Made by a program: the position numbers and the translations under genes. From assembly GCF_965363235.1 (NCBI RefSeq), contig NC_134847.1, positions 74,282,268 through 74,346,267 of the forward strand: 64,000 nucleotides of DNA, read 5' to 3'. Below are positions 35,601-48,300 of this stretch, in pieces; position 1 is the stretch's first letter; the number at the start of each line of letters is the position of its first letter. The notes under the pieces were generated by a model. It worked only from the letters and a program-made list of their open reading frames with translations, was not told where the DNA came from and did no database searches. Source of the stretch: Mytilus galloprovincialis. Taxonomy: Eukaryota; Mollusca; Bivalvia; Mytilida; Mytilidae.

Positions 35601-37436
35601 AAATGCCTGTACCAAGTCGTCAGGCATATGACAGTTATTGTGCATTTGTTTAGTTTCATATGTTTTGGCATTTGATTTTGCCATTTGATTAGGGACTTTC
35701 CGTTTTGAATTTTCCCCGGAGTTCAGTATTTTTGTGATTTAATTTTTGGTTTAACTCTTTTATAGGTTTTCCTTATAAAAACCTTTAAGTTTGAGATCTC
35801 GATTACAGGAAAACAAAATGATCTATAAATTCATACGACCAATAACCATTCTACGTCTAAACATGTTTGGAAAAAGGTAACCCAAAACTGACTTCATACT
35901 CTTTCTATGACAATTTAAGAAACATTTGAACACAAAACGTTTATTTTTGCTCATGGTATCTTGTTAATAGTTTCTTTCTTTCAACAGGCAGATTGCAGAA
36001 GACATCAAGCTTATTTGGCCACAGATGACAATCAGGCAAAACACAATTTCATTGCCGATTTTCTTAATGTTTTCACAAGTAAGTTTAGCAACAAAACTTA
36101 GAAAAAAAAACAAACAAGCAAACAATTATGAGGCCCATCATGGGGATGTTCAAGTATTGATATAAACTCAAATATTTTGCCAATATAATCACATGATCAT
36201 TAATTAGTTTTTTAAACAAGATAATCGATTAATATTAGTACAATTTTCGGATTATCAAATAATCATTTTAAAAATAATCAAGTAATCATACAATCAAAAA
36301 CCCTATGAGGAGACTCAGTTATGCATTGTTTTCCTGTGTGTTACATGCTTCCGAACAAATAGTACTAAATATAATTATGAAGGGAAATATTTGTATGTTT
36401 CAAATTGTCCATAGTACAATAACTTTAAGATTCAGAAATGGAATTGCATACTGTATATTTGCATATACTATTTATAGTTTTACCATGTTTTAGGCCGTCA
36501 AAATTTTATTTGTTCTGCCTATTGCATTCTATAAAATTCATATACTTGGAAAGATCTAATCTGCATTTCAAATGTTGACAGATCAATAGAATAAGTGAAG
36601 AGAGATAGATAGTTGATTGAGTCAGTGTATATGCAATCAGATCAAATTCAGTATCTTATAATTTAAATTTGTATTGAAAACAGGAGAAAAAAATTAGTTA
36701 AATAAGGAGGCCTTATACTGTTTTTAATACAATTTTTTTAAATCATACATTTTTTCTGTAAATCTTAACAGGTTGGGGTTTGAACCATTTCTGGCTGGGA
36801 GCAAGTGACTATACATTTGAAAATCGTTGGCAGTGGCTAGAAACAGGAGGTGTAATCAGTGGCTTTTCGGCTTGGCTTCCTGGGTATCCAAATGGAAATC
36901 TGTCGCAGAATTGTATGATGACTGTATTTAATGGTTCACAATTATATTGGGATGACCAGAGATGTGACTCCCACCATGGCCATAAGACTGCAGGGTTACA
37001 TTACATTTGTGAAAAACCGTAAGTACGAAGAGGAACTTTTTTTTTTTTTTTTATCTTTTTCTGAATACGCAACTGATACAAACTTCGAAGAGAAAGTTTT
37101 AATTAGTGAAAAGATATGTTAAGAAAGACAATTAATTTAAGTTTTGCTTCTTTATTTGATTTCATAGTACAGAAACATCCTGCTCAACTACGTTTACAAT
37201 GAAAAAAGGAAATCAATGAAAATCGTTCATGATTCATAATCTGATTATAACTTTATCGAAATACATTTGTAAAATGTAGGAATATATTATCAAAAAGAAT
37301 AGAAAAAATGTCTGAGGTAGTTTAAACCTATCGTTAATTAACTACATGTATTCCCCGTATTTCAGAACATGAGATTAATTTACCTTTATTCTTTTACAGG
37401 GATCCTGATTACAACGCCGGAAGCATAATTGGTTAA
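32622..37436 (+). CDS. CTL-2: secreted C-type lectin, YPN motif
   Basis: Five exons: 32622-32655, 33364-33464, 35988-36078, 36772-37018 and 37400-37436, phases 1, 0, 1, 2. They give 169 residues. Residues 1-16 (MVALALFTFIIGLGAV) are a signal peptide. The CTLD has C20 and C31 (long-form pair), C48, C123, C140 and C155, HFWLGASD at 81-88, WQWLETG at 95-101, the binding tripeptide YPN at 114-116 and WDD at 135-137. The canonical tripeptides are EPN (mannose) and QPD (galactose), so YPN keeps the proline and Asn but not the Glu ligand. A His-rich loop (SHHGHKTAGLH, 142-152) precedes the last cysteine. The C-terminus ends SIIG, as in CTL-3. AATAAA is at 37467-37472. Intron 2 carries a 1.9-kb minisatellite. 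Sugar specificity is not predictable. Confidence 0.9.
33504..35390 (+). repeat. 31-bp minisatellite, about 61 copies, in CTL-2 intron 2
   Basis: A 31-bp unit beginning TTATGGTTTATGCAGAG and ending AATACTTTCG is repeated head to tail for 1,887 bp with scattered substitutions. Because 31 is not a multiple of three, each strand frame cycles through the same 31-residue peptide (VYAEYEYFRYGLCRVRILSL and so on) and stays open over long stretches. The frames above 100 codons here are repeat artefacts. It lies wholly between exons 2 and 3 of CTL-2. Confidence 0.95.
35585..35745 (-). repeat. Dispersed repeat, family A (inverted)
   Basis: Reverse-strand words GGGACTTTCCGTTTTGAA and GGAGTTCAGTATTTTTGTG match family A. 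It sits in CTL-2 intron 2 after the minisatellite. Confidence 0.6.
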
Positions 37437-37472
37437 AGGAAGAATATCAAATTAAGATTGTGCTAGAATAAA

Positions 37473-38335
37473 TGTTTTACTCTTATGGCCTATTGTTTTA
37501 AAAGATAGAATACGGTATCATAGTAAAATTGATGATGTGAATCGAAAATGTCAGAGATTGAATGATTTGTAAAGTATTGATAATGTACTGTACATATTTT
37601 TACTATAGTATATAGTTCCTTATTATAACTGACTTTAGCCAGTATAAACTAGTATGGCCATTGTTTATAGATTTAGACAGACAATTGAAGTCTCATTTCT
37701 AATTTGGAGCAATCCAAATGCTATTCAATAGGAGTTTCTTATACAATCCAGACGAAATACCACAGTTCTGAAGACGCTAAAATCTAAAAATAAAACTTAA
37801 CTACTACAAGAAGTTACGCATCCAAAGCGCTATTCTGATTATAACTTCATCGAAAACGTTCAAACCTAAACATATGCATGCTATGGATGTGTAAATACGT
37901 TCGTAAAATGTAGATATATATTACCAAAAAGAATAGAAAAATTCCCCTAAGGTCATTTATGTTTGAGGTAGTTTAAACTCAACTTTCTTAATACTTGTAT
38001 TCAAATCACCAAAGGATAAAACAAACTTTTAAAGATCTCTGAATATGCAGGGATTTTGAGAGCTAATCAAATAGTACAAAATCGGATGACAGTTAAACGT
38101 CGTTAAGAAACACACCCCACAAACCATAACTAACCCTCAAAATATACCGGACAGTCAAACCAAAGCAAACAAGAACGGATAAAACACGGTCCTATGCGAT
38201 GAAAGGGGGAATCTAGGCTATTCTATATGTCGTTAAAGAAAATCTCACAATTGAAAAGCTGCACAATCCAGCTACAAACAAGGAGACCCTTGTTGTTTTT
38301 ATAGTGATTTAAATGATAACAGAATGTTGACCTCT
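37473..38335. other. 3' flank of CTL-2, no gene seen
   Basis: AT-rich, no supported exon. Bases 37225-37380 and 37830-37990 share sequence (GATTATAACTTTATCGAA/GATTATAACTTCATCGAA, TAGTTTAAAC), so part of the last intron is duplicated downstream of the gene. Confidence 0.45.
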
Positions 38336-38337
38336 GT

Positions 38338-38624
38338 ACCCCTATTCTTTTTACTTTTTACCTATTGTGTCTATTTGTTTTCTTCACGCATCGGTGACAA
38401 TATAATGGAATTTGATGCAATTGTAATACAAGTGAGAGGATTAGCTAGCTAAAAAACCAGGTTCAATCCACCATTTTCTACATTTGAAAATGCCTGTACC
38501 AAGTCAGGAATATGACAGTTCTTGTCCATTCGTTTTGATGCTTTTTGTTATTTGATTTTGCCATGTGGTTATGGACTTTCCGAATTGATTTTCCTATGAG
38601 TTCAGTATTTTTGTGATTTTACTT
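38338..38624 (-). repeat. Dispersed repeat, family A (inverted, long copy)
   Basis: Reverse-strand copy from GTGATTTTACTTT back to CACGCATCGGTGACAATA, with GGTTCAATCCACCATTTTC and GACAGTTCTTGTCCATTCG. Confidence 0.65.
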
Positions 38625-38949
38625 TGGACTGGAACACGAAAAGAAGAGACGGTAAATAATTTGGAACGTTGGATCAAACGTGAGCGCTCCTACATGAAAC
38701 TCAACGAGGGTAAGATAGCCACAGTTGTTGGTTTAATATTGCTGTTAATATGCATTGTATAAAAGAGGCGGAGGATACCAAAGCGGTATTTTAACTCGAA
38801 AACAAGTAACGATGCAATGGAAAATATGAAAAACGAAAAGAAAAAAAACCAGTACATACAACATAGCATAGCAAAGCAAAGGCCGAGCAACATAAACACG
38901 TACATCAGTGGTTGTCGTTTGTTTATGTGTTACAAATTTGTTTTTCGTT

Positions 38950-39140
38950 CATAAATTAGACTGTTAGTTTTTCTCGTTTGAATTGTTTTATATTACTATT
39001 TAGGGTCCTTTTATAGCTGATTATGCGGTATGGGCGTTGCTCATTGTTGAAGGCCATACGGGGACCTATAGTTGTTTATTTCTGTGTCATTTCGGTTTCT
39101 TGTGAAGAGTTGTTTCATTGGCAATCATACCACATCGTTT
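38950..39140 (+). repeat. Dispersed repeat, family D
   Basis: Ordered words CGTTTGAATTGTTTTATATT, GTTGAAGGCCATACGGGG and CATTGGCAATCATACCACAT recur at 49740-49925 and in part at 57325-57395. Confidence 0.6.
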
Positions 39141-39159
39141 TTTTTTTTTTATAATAACC

Positions 39160-39430
39160 ACTAAAATACTGGCGGCGATGTTGGAATAGTTAGCAGATCC
39201 GGTTCCATATGTGGCACGAATCGTTTTACTCGTGTATATATAATCAGCGATAAGTAATTTGGTAGGTCTCATTCGTGTGACACCGGTAATTTATATGACA
39301 TTTGTTAACCAAGTCATGGTGGCGTCCGTAAAATTTCGAAAAAAAATTATTCCAATTTCATCCATTGAAATAATTAGATCAACATTTGCCTTGTGTAGCA
39401 GCCTTCTTACAGTGAAGTCATGATAGCAAA
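39160..39430 (+). repeat. Dispersed repeat, family E (3' part)
   Basis: CATATGTGGCACGAATCG, TTTGGTAGGTCTCATTCG and AGTCATGGTGGCGTCCG are in the same order as in 24510-24900. Confidence 0.55.
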
Positions 39431-39814
39431 TACAACCGTATCAACTGAGATATGTATACTTCATATGCAAGTGCTGCTGAATGTTGCAACATAATACTAA
39501 TTACATCTCAATGAAGATATAAGATGAGGTTACATTCTCAATTGAAGAAAAAATCAAGTTATGCCAATCTAATAAAGCTACAACTTAGCACATGTGACCT
39601 TTAAATGTGTACTGGGAACTAAACAGCAAGGGCATATCCCTAGCATATAACTTATATCTGACGATCAGCTTACATTTGGTTTAGTATAATCGTATGCATC
39701 GACACAATACTAGATAGTCAGACAAACTGGCAGTCGGAATTTTAGAGTTCATAACTTTACTTGATTGTTGCTACACATCATACTTATTCAGGACAGGATC
39801 AAATTATCACTTAT

Positions 39815-42800
39815 AGTCAAGTCGATTTGTGAAACAATTGCTCAGATTGTGGTAAAAGCATAAAATTTTGCAGAGTGTTAGTTGATGTCTTAACTAACAT
39901 TTATAGCTATGGACCCAATTCAGAAAATCAAAATGGCGGCTCTGGGCGGCCATTTTGAAATCATGTCCAAAAAATTAATAAAAATTATTATTAAAAATAT
40001 GAAATATATCATATTACATTACCAATTTTGATAAATTTTCGTATATCCTATGACAAAGAAAATCAACTGATGACTATTGAAGTATTAAGTGGCCATCTTG
40101 AATGGTGGCCATTTTGGAAACGTAAATTTCAAATGTATTTTTTTTAATTAATACTAAGTTTTATATGCATTTACAACTAGTTTTTCTTATCATTTATTTA
40201 TATGACTGTTGGTATTCATATAGGATATATTCACCAAGTGCTCAAATAAGGCATGCATATGTTTACAAATAATTGTATTTAAAAAATACGCGTAAATTCT
40301 TATAATTGAAGTTTAGCATGTAGGGCTTAGTTACTTTTTTACCACCAAAAAATGCGTATATACAATATAAGTTATGACCACTGTATGTTGAAAAGGAATT
40401 GTACGTATTTATTAAGTCAATGGAGCTGAAAAAATAATAAATAGACTGGAAAGAATTTCGTAACGCCAAGAGAGGACACATGAGGATTTACAATGCCAAT
40501 CAAATACAAAAAGAGCAGACATAGACATTTGAGCTGGTAATCAGTCATTTTTGTAAGCATACAACTGTTCCAAGTTGATGAAGGCCATGTAATGGGAGAT
40601 ACACTCCAGAATCACAAGGCAAAAGGTGCGTATCATGTCAAAGCAAAGCTTAAGATCAAAACATATTTTGTCAGGAAAAAAGTCTAAGATGAGTCACGGA
40701 TTGAAAATACTAGTAAAATAACCAGCCACGGTTGTGATGAATTAACAAGAACAGTATGATTGCAGGATTTTTTTTTCTTTCATTGTGATGAGGTATCTGA
40801 CTATCATCATTAAGCCTCGACAATTATGATCGACAATAGAGTATGTGACTGTCACTTGAACTACTAACCATTGTTCTTTTAGCAAGACTCAGTGCTGGAG
40901 ATTAATATTTCAGCAGCAGATATCATGCTAAATGTTTGTTAAAACTACAAGACAGGGCAATTAGACAGAATTCGAGACACAGAAAAAAAGTCAAGAATCT
41001 GATATCCATGGAATAGGCCTGCCAAATTGATAGAAAACAGTGACGGCTCACACTCTGGAACAGATATTGTTTTAATATTTGAAATTGATGATATTGGTAA
41101 ATTGTACAGTAAACGTTCTTAGTAAATATGAGTTGTCATGGAAGGATTTATTAATACAAAACCTCTAAAAAATTGAATACTAGCTGCCATAGATGATATG
41201 CAAGTACACATGAAAGGTTGCGTCTTTCTCTGGATTCTCAACGAATATGTCGGGGAAGTTCTGAAACAGGCCATGTCTTTTAGTCGGGATGATGAAGGCC
41301 TCTTCATAGTCAAAGTAACTAGAATAGTTTTAAGAGTTAAGCTTGTTACTATAATCTATATCTAGGCTTTCCAAATGAATCAGTTCCACAATCTTTAAGA
41401 CATCTTACTCTCTATCTGAGGACTGATAAGTTGCAGTTGTATCCTTTCAACGACGAGTTGCACAATTGAACTATTATAGCTGAGAAATGGTAAGTCGTGT
41501 CTGCCACTCAACGATATTTCTGGACTGTGTCCTGATGTTTGGCCATTCTTACTAAGAAAACTTATGTCTGTTGAACTGATTCGTGTCAACAGCTGTTATT
41601 GAGTGTCCCTGTAAAGTTATTCTTAGTATCAAGTATATATATTTTGCCTGCTATGGCTATAGTGATGCCTTCATTTTTACCCTTTTATTATTAGGTCTGT
41701 TTCAGAGCTTCACGATTACATATGTAAAAATCAAGAGCGCTAATTTATCTTGCTTGTATGCTTATAGTTATCCTATGGCAGCTACATTCCAATTTTGTTA
41801 ACTGCGTTGTATCAGTTCTTCTTTCCATGATAATCCAAGATCTTCCAGGCGTGTTCTGCAAGCTTGGAGATTGGTGCCATCAATGTATTTCATTATTTAG
41901 GAAAGCATAACTCCAAGGATAAAAATTGCTGGCTTTCTTTCTGTGTCTTTTATTCTGCCTATTTGCTATGTTGTCAAGTTTCATCAATCATTAAGCATGA
42001 TACTAGTGATTTGACATCTCCAGCTCTTACTTTGGCTAAGGGAGAATGTCTTGTAGTACAAGTGCACTGTCATGCCCTATTTTTGTTGATTTGAAAATGT
42101 CGATGTATCATGGAGATCTTCAGATACATCACCACAGAAAAAAATACATTGCAGTCATTGTTCTTTTTGATCCAGTTCCACTTTACAGTGTCTGGTCACT
42201 TATTGTTTCGTTTCAATTGGCAACTAATCTTCAACATCAGAAGTATGTTTTCCATTTTGCTGATGAAATATTTTGAGGTCTGAAAATTTGTTTGACATAA
42301 TTTGTGCCATTTTGCCTTGTGATTCTGGAGTGCTTCTGCAGTTCCATAGCCCTCATTCAACTGGTTCGAATTGAGCGAAAGGAAAACCAATTCAAGACCT
42401 AACATCTTCGTATGCTTGCATCGAAAGAGTGATTGCCAGCTCAAATGTCTATGACTGTTCTGTTTGTATCTGCTTGTAATTGCAAACCATTACATGTCCT
42501 CTCTTGCCGTTTCACACATTCCTTCCAGTCTAATTGCCCATTATGTTTTTCGTATATCTAGTTCCAGTGTTTTCGAAATCTACAATTTTGAACTTTTCCA
42601 AAAAAACTAAAAAAACTTTCGGTCATAAATTAATAATATATACGTAATTTCTGTTTTTAGTTACTTAGGCAAACGTGTAAGTAACAGCAATTTTGATACT
42701 AATCTTAATTTTGTAAACAGGTGCATGCCTTATCTGACCTCTTTGTGAATATCCAATATAAATTAGTAAAATAAAGTATGAAAGCAAACATTGAATTAAT

Positions 42801-43927
42801 AAGATAAGCGAATAATTATATATTGAAAATTCATGTTTTCAAAATGGCCATCATTCAAGATGGCTACCAAAAAATCAATATATATGAAGTCCTCAGATAA
42901 CAGTCCTTGTCAATGGTGATGAATATACCATATGACTATATAATAATTTCCTGCAGCAAGCGCTTAACTTAGAAGTCAAAGTGAACACGGTTACTAAGGA
43001 AATGCAAATTTGTAAAGGCAGTATTAAGTTGTTCTACTCTATGTTGATGTGGAGGACAATGTGATAGAAATTGATAAACAGAGTGTGGTTTGACAAAACA
43101 TTGTAAGTATACATTTCATTCATTGTTAGATATTTTCAACGTCAATTGAGAACATTTGAGCAGTTGATGTTCTTATAACATTTAATTTACTTGTATCATA
43201 TAAAATTGATTATGTCTGCAATCAAGGTTTTTAAAAGTTGTTTCAAATGAACAATATCAACAAAACGAATTATCCAGTAATCATTCAACTGTTATAAACG
43301 ACAGGTATACACATATTTTCTTGCTTTATTTCTACGTATAAAATAAAATTCTCCTGTTATTCTATGTCGAACAAGCGGTTGCACGAATATTGCTTTCAGA
43401 GTAATAGTTCATTTTATGATCCTCTTCGTGTCCGCGTTTTAATGCTTTTGTACACAAAACAGAAGAATAACTCGAAGAGGGGAAAAGGCTATCTTTTTGT
43501 CCTGTTTATATAGCTCAAACAAATGCATTTGTATATATCTTCCACAATGCATTTTTTTTTTTATCGAATAATGACTACATATTTTGGCTTAAATTTTTTT
43601 TATTCAAGATGGCCGCCATTCAATATGGGTAATATTTCCGAAATTTTTGTTCTACGAGACAATTGGATTCAGCACTGTTATTCTACCAACCAGATTTCAT
43701 GTCAATATCTTCTCTTGTATCATTTTGATGATTTTCTGTTATTAATCTATTGAGATCAAACGGCCGCCATTTTAAAATGGCCGCCTCTTCCGCCAATTTT
43801 GATTTTCAGATTGGGTCCATAGCTTAAAATGTTGTCCATGTCATATACTACTACTATGCCAAATTTTATGCTTTTACCACAATCTGAGCAATTTTGTCAA
43901 AAATCTGCACAAATCGACTGGACTATT
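39815..43927. mobile_element. 4.1-kb fold-back element with long imperfect inverted arms
   Basis: The outer ends pair as TATAGTCAAGTCGATTTGTG at the left with the reverse of CACAAATCGACTGGACTATT at the right. Matching continues through CAGATTGTGGTAAAAGCATA, GCTATGGACCCAATC and the ATGGCGGCC-rich segment, and again between 40090-40260 and 42715-42990 (AAGGCATGCA, GGCCATCTTGAATG). The right arm is longer by about 600 bp. The 2.4-kb centre (40480-42450) holds decayed minus-strand coding sequence. It lies between CTL-2 and CTL-3. Family unknown to me. Confidence 0.75.
40480..42444 (-). pseudogene. Decayed protein-coding remnant inside the fold-back element
   Basis: Reading the minus strand in pieces across frames gives KWHKLCQTNF (about 42320), FFCGDVSEDLHDTSTF and LQD..LAKVRAGDVKSL-like pieces (about 42000-42150), and a stretch with YEEAFIIPTKRHGLFQNFPDI (about 41215-41300). 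Such Cys/His-rich starts and LLAKL-AGD motifs resemble large uncharacterised repeat-encoded proteins that I recall from coral and mollusc genomes. Many breaks are present, and no conserved transposase motif could be confirmed. Confidence 0.4.
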
Positions 43928-45280
43928 AATACAATAGATACCTTATATCTGTGATCTGAGTTAGTAACGATAAAGGTATTGAAATTTAAACTGTTATTGG
44001 AAATAGAGTGTATTTTTGAATATTGAAAGATCTTTTCTCAAAAACATCAACCGTGAACGTGCAGTTACAAAAGTCCTTCAACAAGCAGAGAACGTATCCT
44101 TCTTCCTATACAAGGCAATAGTTTCAATGTCCCTTTCCGAAAGGAACGTGGTTACCTATTCATTATACATCATACAAACAACTATACAGGACAACCCTCC
44201 TTATTCTATGTAACCATATTCCGTTATCCTCGATAACCATTATGGTTCTCTTTAATTTGAATATTTAAAGAGTTTTTATTTACATTTTGCTGAATTCTCT
44301 ATGATATATACAGTCGCTAATGAGAGGAATGAGACTGAGCCCCTTACTGATACGAGAATTCAGCTATTCAATTTGTTATTTTTATTTTAGATTTAAATCT
44401 ATTAACAAATAGAAATGCTTAAAAAGTTGGGTTTTTTTTTTACTATCTTTTTAAATTGCTTGATTGTTTCTTTTATTTTGTCAAAAGTTTAATGCATATG
44501 TACATATAAAACCAACAGACATGTTAATCAAAAGGGTCAGATGTACATACATGTAGCCATGAAAGCGGCAAATAGGTTTTAATACTGTATATTTGAGAAC
44601 TCTGGTTTAAAGATTAGTTCACAAATTTTTACCTACTATTGCGTATTTCCCGACTACTACAGGAATTGACATTTGTTTCTTTAACACCAGGGAGCGCGAA
44701 AAGCAGGACTTGCATACTTCTATTGTCCTCTTAAACGAACTCACTGCATTATCAGACAACTGGAGAGCAACACACGGACTTAAACAACAGACACTGTAAA
44801 TAAAATATGTCATAACTAAATTGTCGTAAGTATATACAAGTTGTAAATGTATCTTACAGAAAAAATAACAGATTAGCTATTACAACCCAGTTTTCAAAGA
44901 ATTATCAACATTAAGATATGATATATGATATAGGTACGAGAGTCCTGACAATTTAAAGGGGCCTGGACGTTTGATAGGGTGCAACACGTTTTAAGAGATC
45001 TCAACGTTTCTCGATATTTGAAAACAAAAACGGAAAACGTAGACGGATAAGAAACAATCATGTCAATGACAGTGCCAATTCAAGTTTAGCTTTAATGGAC
45101 GTGACATACATAAGAAGATCAGCAATGTACGCTAAAAATACAGCTGGTTCCACACAAACGTCATGAATATTTAGTCAGCACGACTTAAAGATTGCTTATC
45201 TAGTTCAATTTGGTTCTAAAACCAGTTACCGTACTTACATATCTATGTTCAACTGATATTGTAAGTGAAATAAAGAGGTC
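43928..45280. other. Upstream region of CTL-3, no gene seen
   Basis: No supported exon or recognised repeat; AT-rich. It leads into the CTL-3 promoter. Confidence 0.45.
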
Positions 45281-45281
45281 A

Positions 45282-45287
45282 AGATAA
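45282..45287 (+). promoter_or_regulatory. AGATAA box upstream of CTL-3
   Basis: It lies 51 bp before the ATG at 45339. A second, inverted copy (TTATCT, 45310-45315) lies 23 bp before the ATG. Confidence 0.45.
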
Positions 45288-45338
45288 GGGTTATTTAGTC
45301 GTATTTTCCTTATCTATATATATCATAAAATAACCAGA

Positions 45339-48300
45339 ATGGTGCTCTATGTTGCTTTTCTATTTATTTGTAAGTAAAATATTTTACTATTTCTCATGGA
45401 AAGACATGCCTTGCAAGGCATTGATTGTGTTTGTTGATTACTGCTTAACTTCTGGTGGCAAATAGGTCATGCATATAAAGGACGAGTTTGTCAAAAGAAA
45501 ACCCCAAAATTAAAATGAAAATGAAAAATAATTTCAAAAGCCTGTTCTGTAATTGGATTTAATATATACGAGTTAAACATAAACCTAAATTCATCTCCGA
45601 CATTAGATAGTCTTTTTCAAATCCCTTTTTATTTTTTCTTCAGAATTGCAGAACTTCGTGAGGTCTTCAAAGATGAAAACCATTACATCACGTGAAGCAA
45701 GATCTGTAACATTATAGGTCACTACCGTTTCAGGCGGGATTCATACTGATTGGTCTTAAAATTTGTTTGATTAATCATGTTTGAAGATTGAATACAATAT
45801 TAAGATGCAACAATTTTTTTTTTTAATTTATCATGTTTTATTGAAATCTGTACATTTGTTAGTTCGCAAACATCAAGTTCCTGAGCCTTATCCCGGCCTT
45901 GGTAACATTAGTAAATAATATGTGTATACAGCTGTTAGTTTTTGTTAGTATTATACATACAATATTCCATACTGAAATAAATTATATTCCATGTCAGTAA
46001 TATCAAAGAGAAGCTGACTATTAAGATTTTCAAACATATATATTCTAGTATAACAAATGCACAGGTTTTGAAAATATATATCATTTGTGTTGTTTTAGTA
46101 TCAACATATAAAGATATATAAGATATATGTTTTAGTAAGTCTGTAGATTATTTTTTACTTTAAATATAAATGATAGAAAAAAAAACAACATAAAAAAAAA
46201 CAAAAACAAGATGCAACATTATTGGTATATGCATTACTTTTCTGTAGAACCATTTTATAAAAGTTTAAACATAATATATATATATAAATATATATATACA
46301 ACTCGTCTAAACATCAACCCAACAATGTTAGATCTGTAAATTTGCTTTCGCAAATTTTTGGTTCTTCCCTCGCCGGGATTCGAACCCATGCTACTGTGAT
46401 ATCGTGACACCAAATCGCCTGCACTGCAGCCGTCCCGCTAGACCACACGACCAACTGGGCTCTCTAAATAAAAGAGCTTTCGCTGGCCGTGTGTTACCTT
46501 TCCTCGTCAGTTTTAATCTAGCGGCGTACTACAGTACATGATATATAAGGCATGAAGATGTTTTTGTTACAGATCAGCTAAATTATCTATAGTAAAGGAT
46601 CCTACAAAATTAATGTAATTATTTTCTGTGACTGTATATTACATTAATTTTGTAGGATCCTTTACTATAGATAATTTAGCTGATCTGTAACAAAAACATC
46701 TTCATGCCTTATATATCATGTACTGTAGTACGCCGCTAGATTAAAACTGACGAGGAAAGGTAACACACGGCCAGCGAAAGCTCTTTTATTTAGAGAGCCC
46801 AGTTGGTCGTGTGGTCTAGCGGGACGGCTGCAGTGCAGGCGATTTGGTGTCACGATATCACAGTAGCATGGGTTCGAATCCCGGCGAGGGAAGAACCAAA
46901 AATTTGCGAAAGCAAATTTACAGATCTAACATTGTTGGGTTGATGTTTAGACGAGTTGTATATATATATATATATATATATATGTTCCAGACCATATGAG
47001 TATTTGGACCGTACGCGTACGGTCCGGACCGTATACGTATACTCGTACGGTCCGACCATACGCGTACGGTCGGACCGTATGAGTATACGCGTATGGTCCA
47101 GTACGAGCTAACCAGCTGACTATATATGTATTAGATTATATGGGTTAAATTTATACAAATTAACGTTAATCACAATCTTTATTTTTAGGTTTACTAATTA
47201 ATATTATTACAATTACACGGATAAAATGAACAAATGAACAATTGAAATTAAATATTTGTTTAATTGTATATATCTTGATCCTTATTTTGGTACTCTCAAC
47301 CAATGTTACACTTGCTACCACAAGTAACGTACTAATATTTTTTACATTTACATTTTTGCAGTTCGTGTATGTTCCTTAGCATTTCCATTTTTCGTAAAGT
47401 TGCTAAATATTCTCAAACAATTGTCCTCCCACATTATATTTACTTCCAATATTTTCAATTTTAGTGTTCATAATTCAATTATTTTACTGAGTGATCGACA
47501 TGCTAAATACAAGAGATTAACAGATTCAATTAGCGTGAATTTTTTAAATCTATAAAATATTAAAGTGTTTTTTTTTCAATTACAATTAAACTTTTTTATA
47601 TCAATTTGAGAATTAAGCTATATTGATCTGATATATGCATCTAATTAACTTTGCCAACTTCTTAATATAAGTCAGACCGTACGCGTACGGTCCGACCGTA
47701 TGAGTATTTTGAAAAAGTACGCATACGGTCCAGACCGTACGCGTACGGTCCAAATACTCATACGGTCTGGAACATATATATATTTGTTTAGGGACCAGCT
47801 GAAGGACGCCTCCGGGTGCGGGAATTTCTCGCTACATTGAAGACCTGTTGGTGACCTTCTTCTGTTGTTTTTTTCTATGGTCGGGTTGTTGTCTCTTTGG
47901 CACATTCCCAAGGTGGTCGTGTGGTCTAGCGGGACGGCTGCAGTGCAGGCGATTTGGTGTCACGATATCACAGTAGCATGGGTTCGAATCCCGGCGAGGG
48001 AAGAACCAAAAATTTGCGAAAGCAAATTTACAGATCTAACATTGTTGGGTTGATGTTTAGACGAGTTATATATATATCATGTGTGCACACGTTGAGGGGA
48101 CATTTACTATTGTCTGACACTAGTTTTATCCATCATTTTCTATTGAATGTAAATAAAAGGAGACAATGATGTTGTTAGGTGACTTAAACACAGATCCTAA
48201 ATAGAGAAAGACTTTAAAATTAATCTAATATCGAACACCGGCCTAACAAATGTAAAATAGGTGAAATTGATACACCCAGAAAACAAACAAACGAAAGTAT

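Noticed and set aside
46780-46960. Functional tRNA gene (good A and B boxes)
   Set aside because: Acceptor and anticodon stems do not fold properly and identical heads recur with a common 3' module, so it is a SINE.
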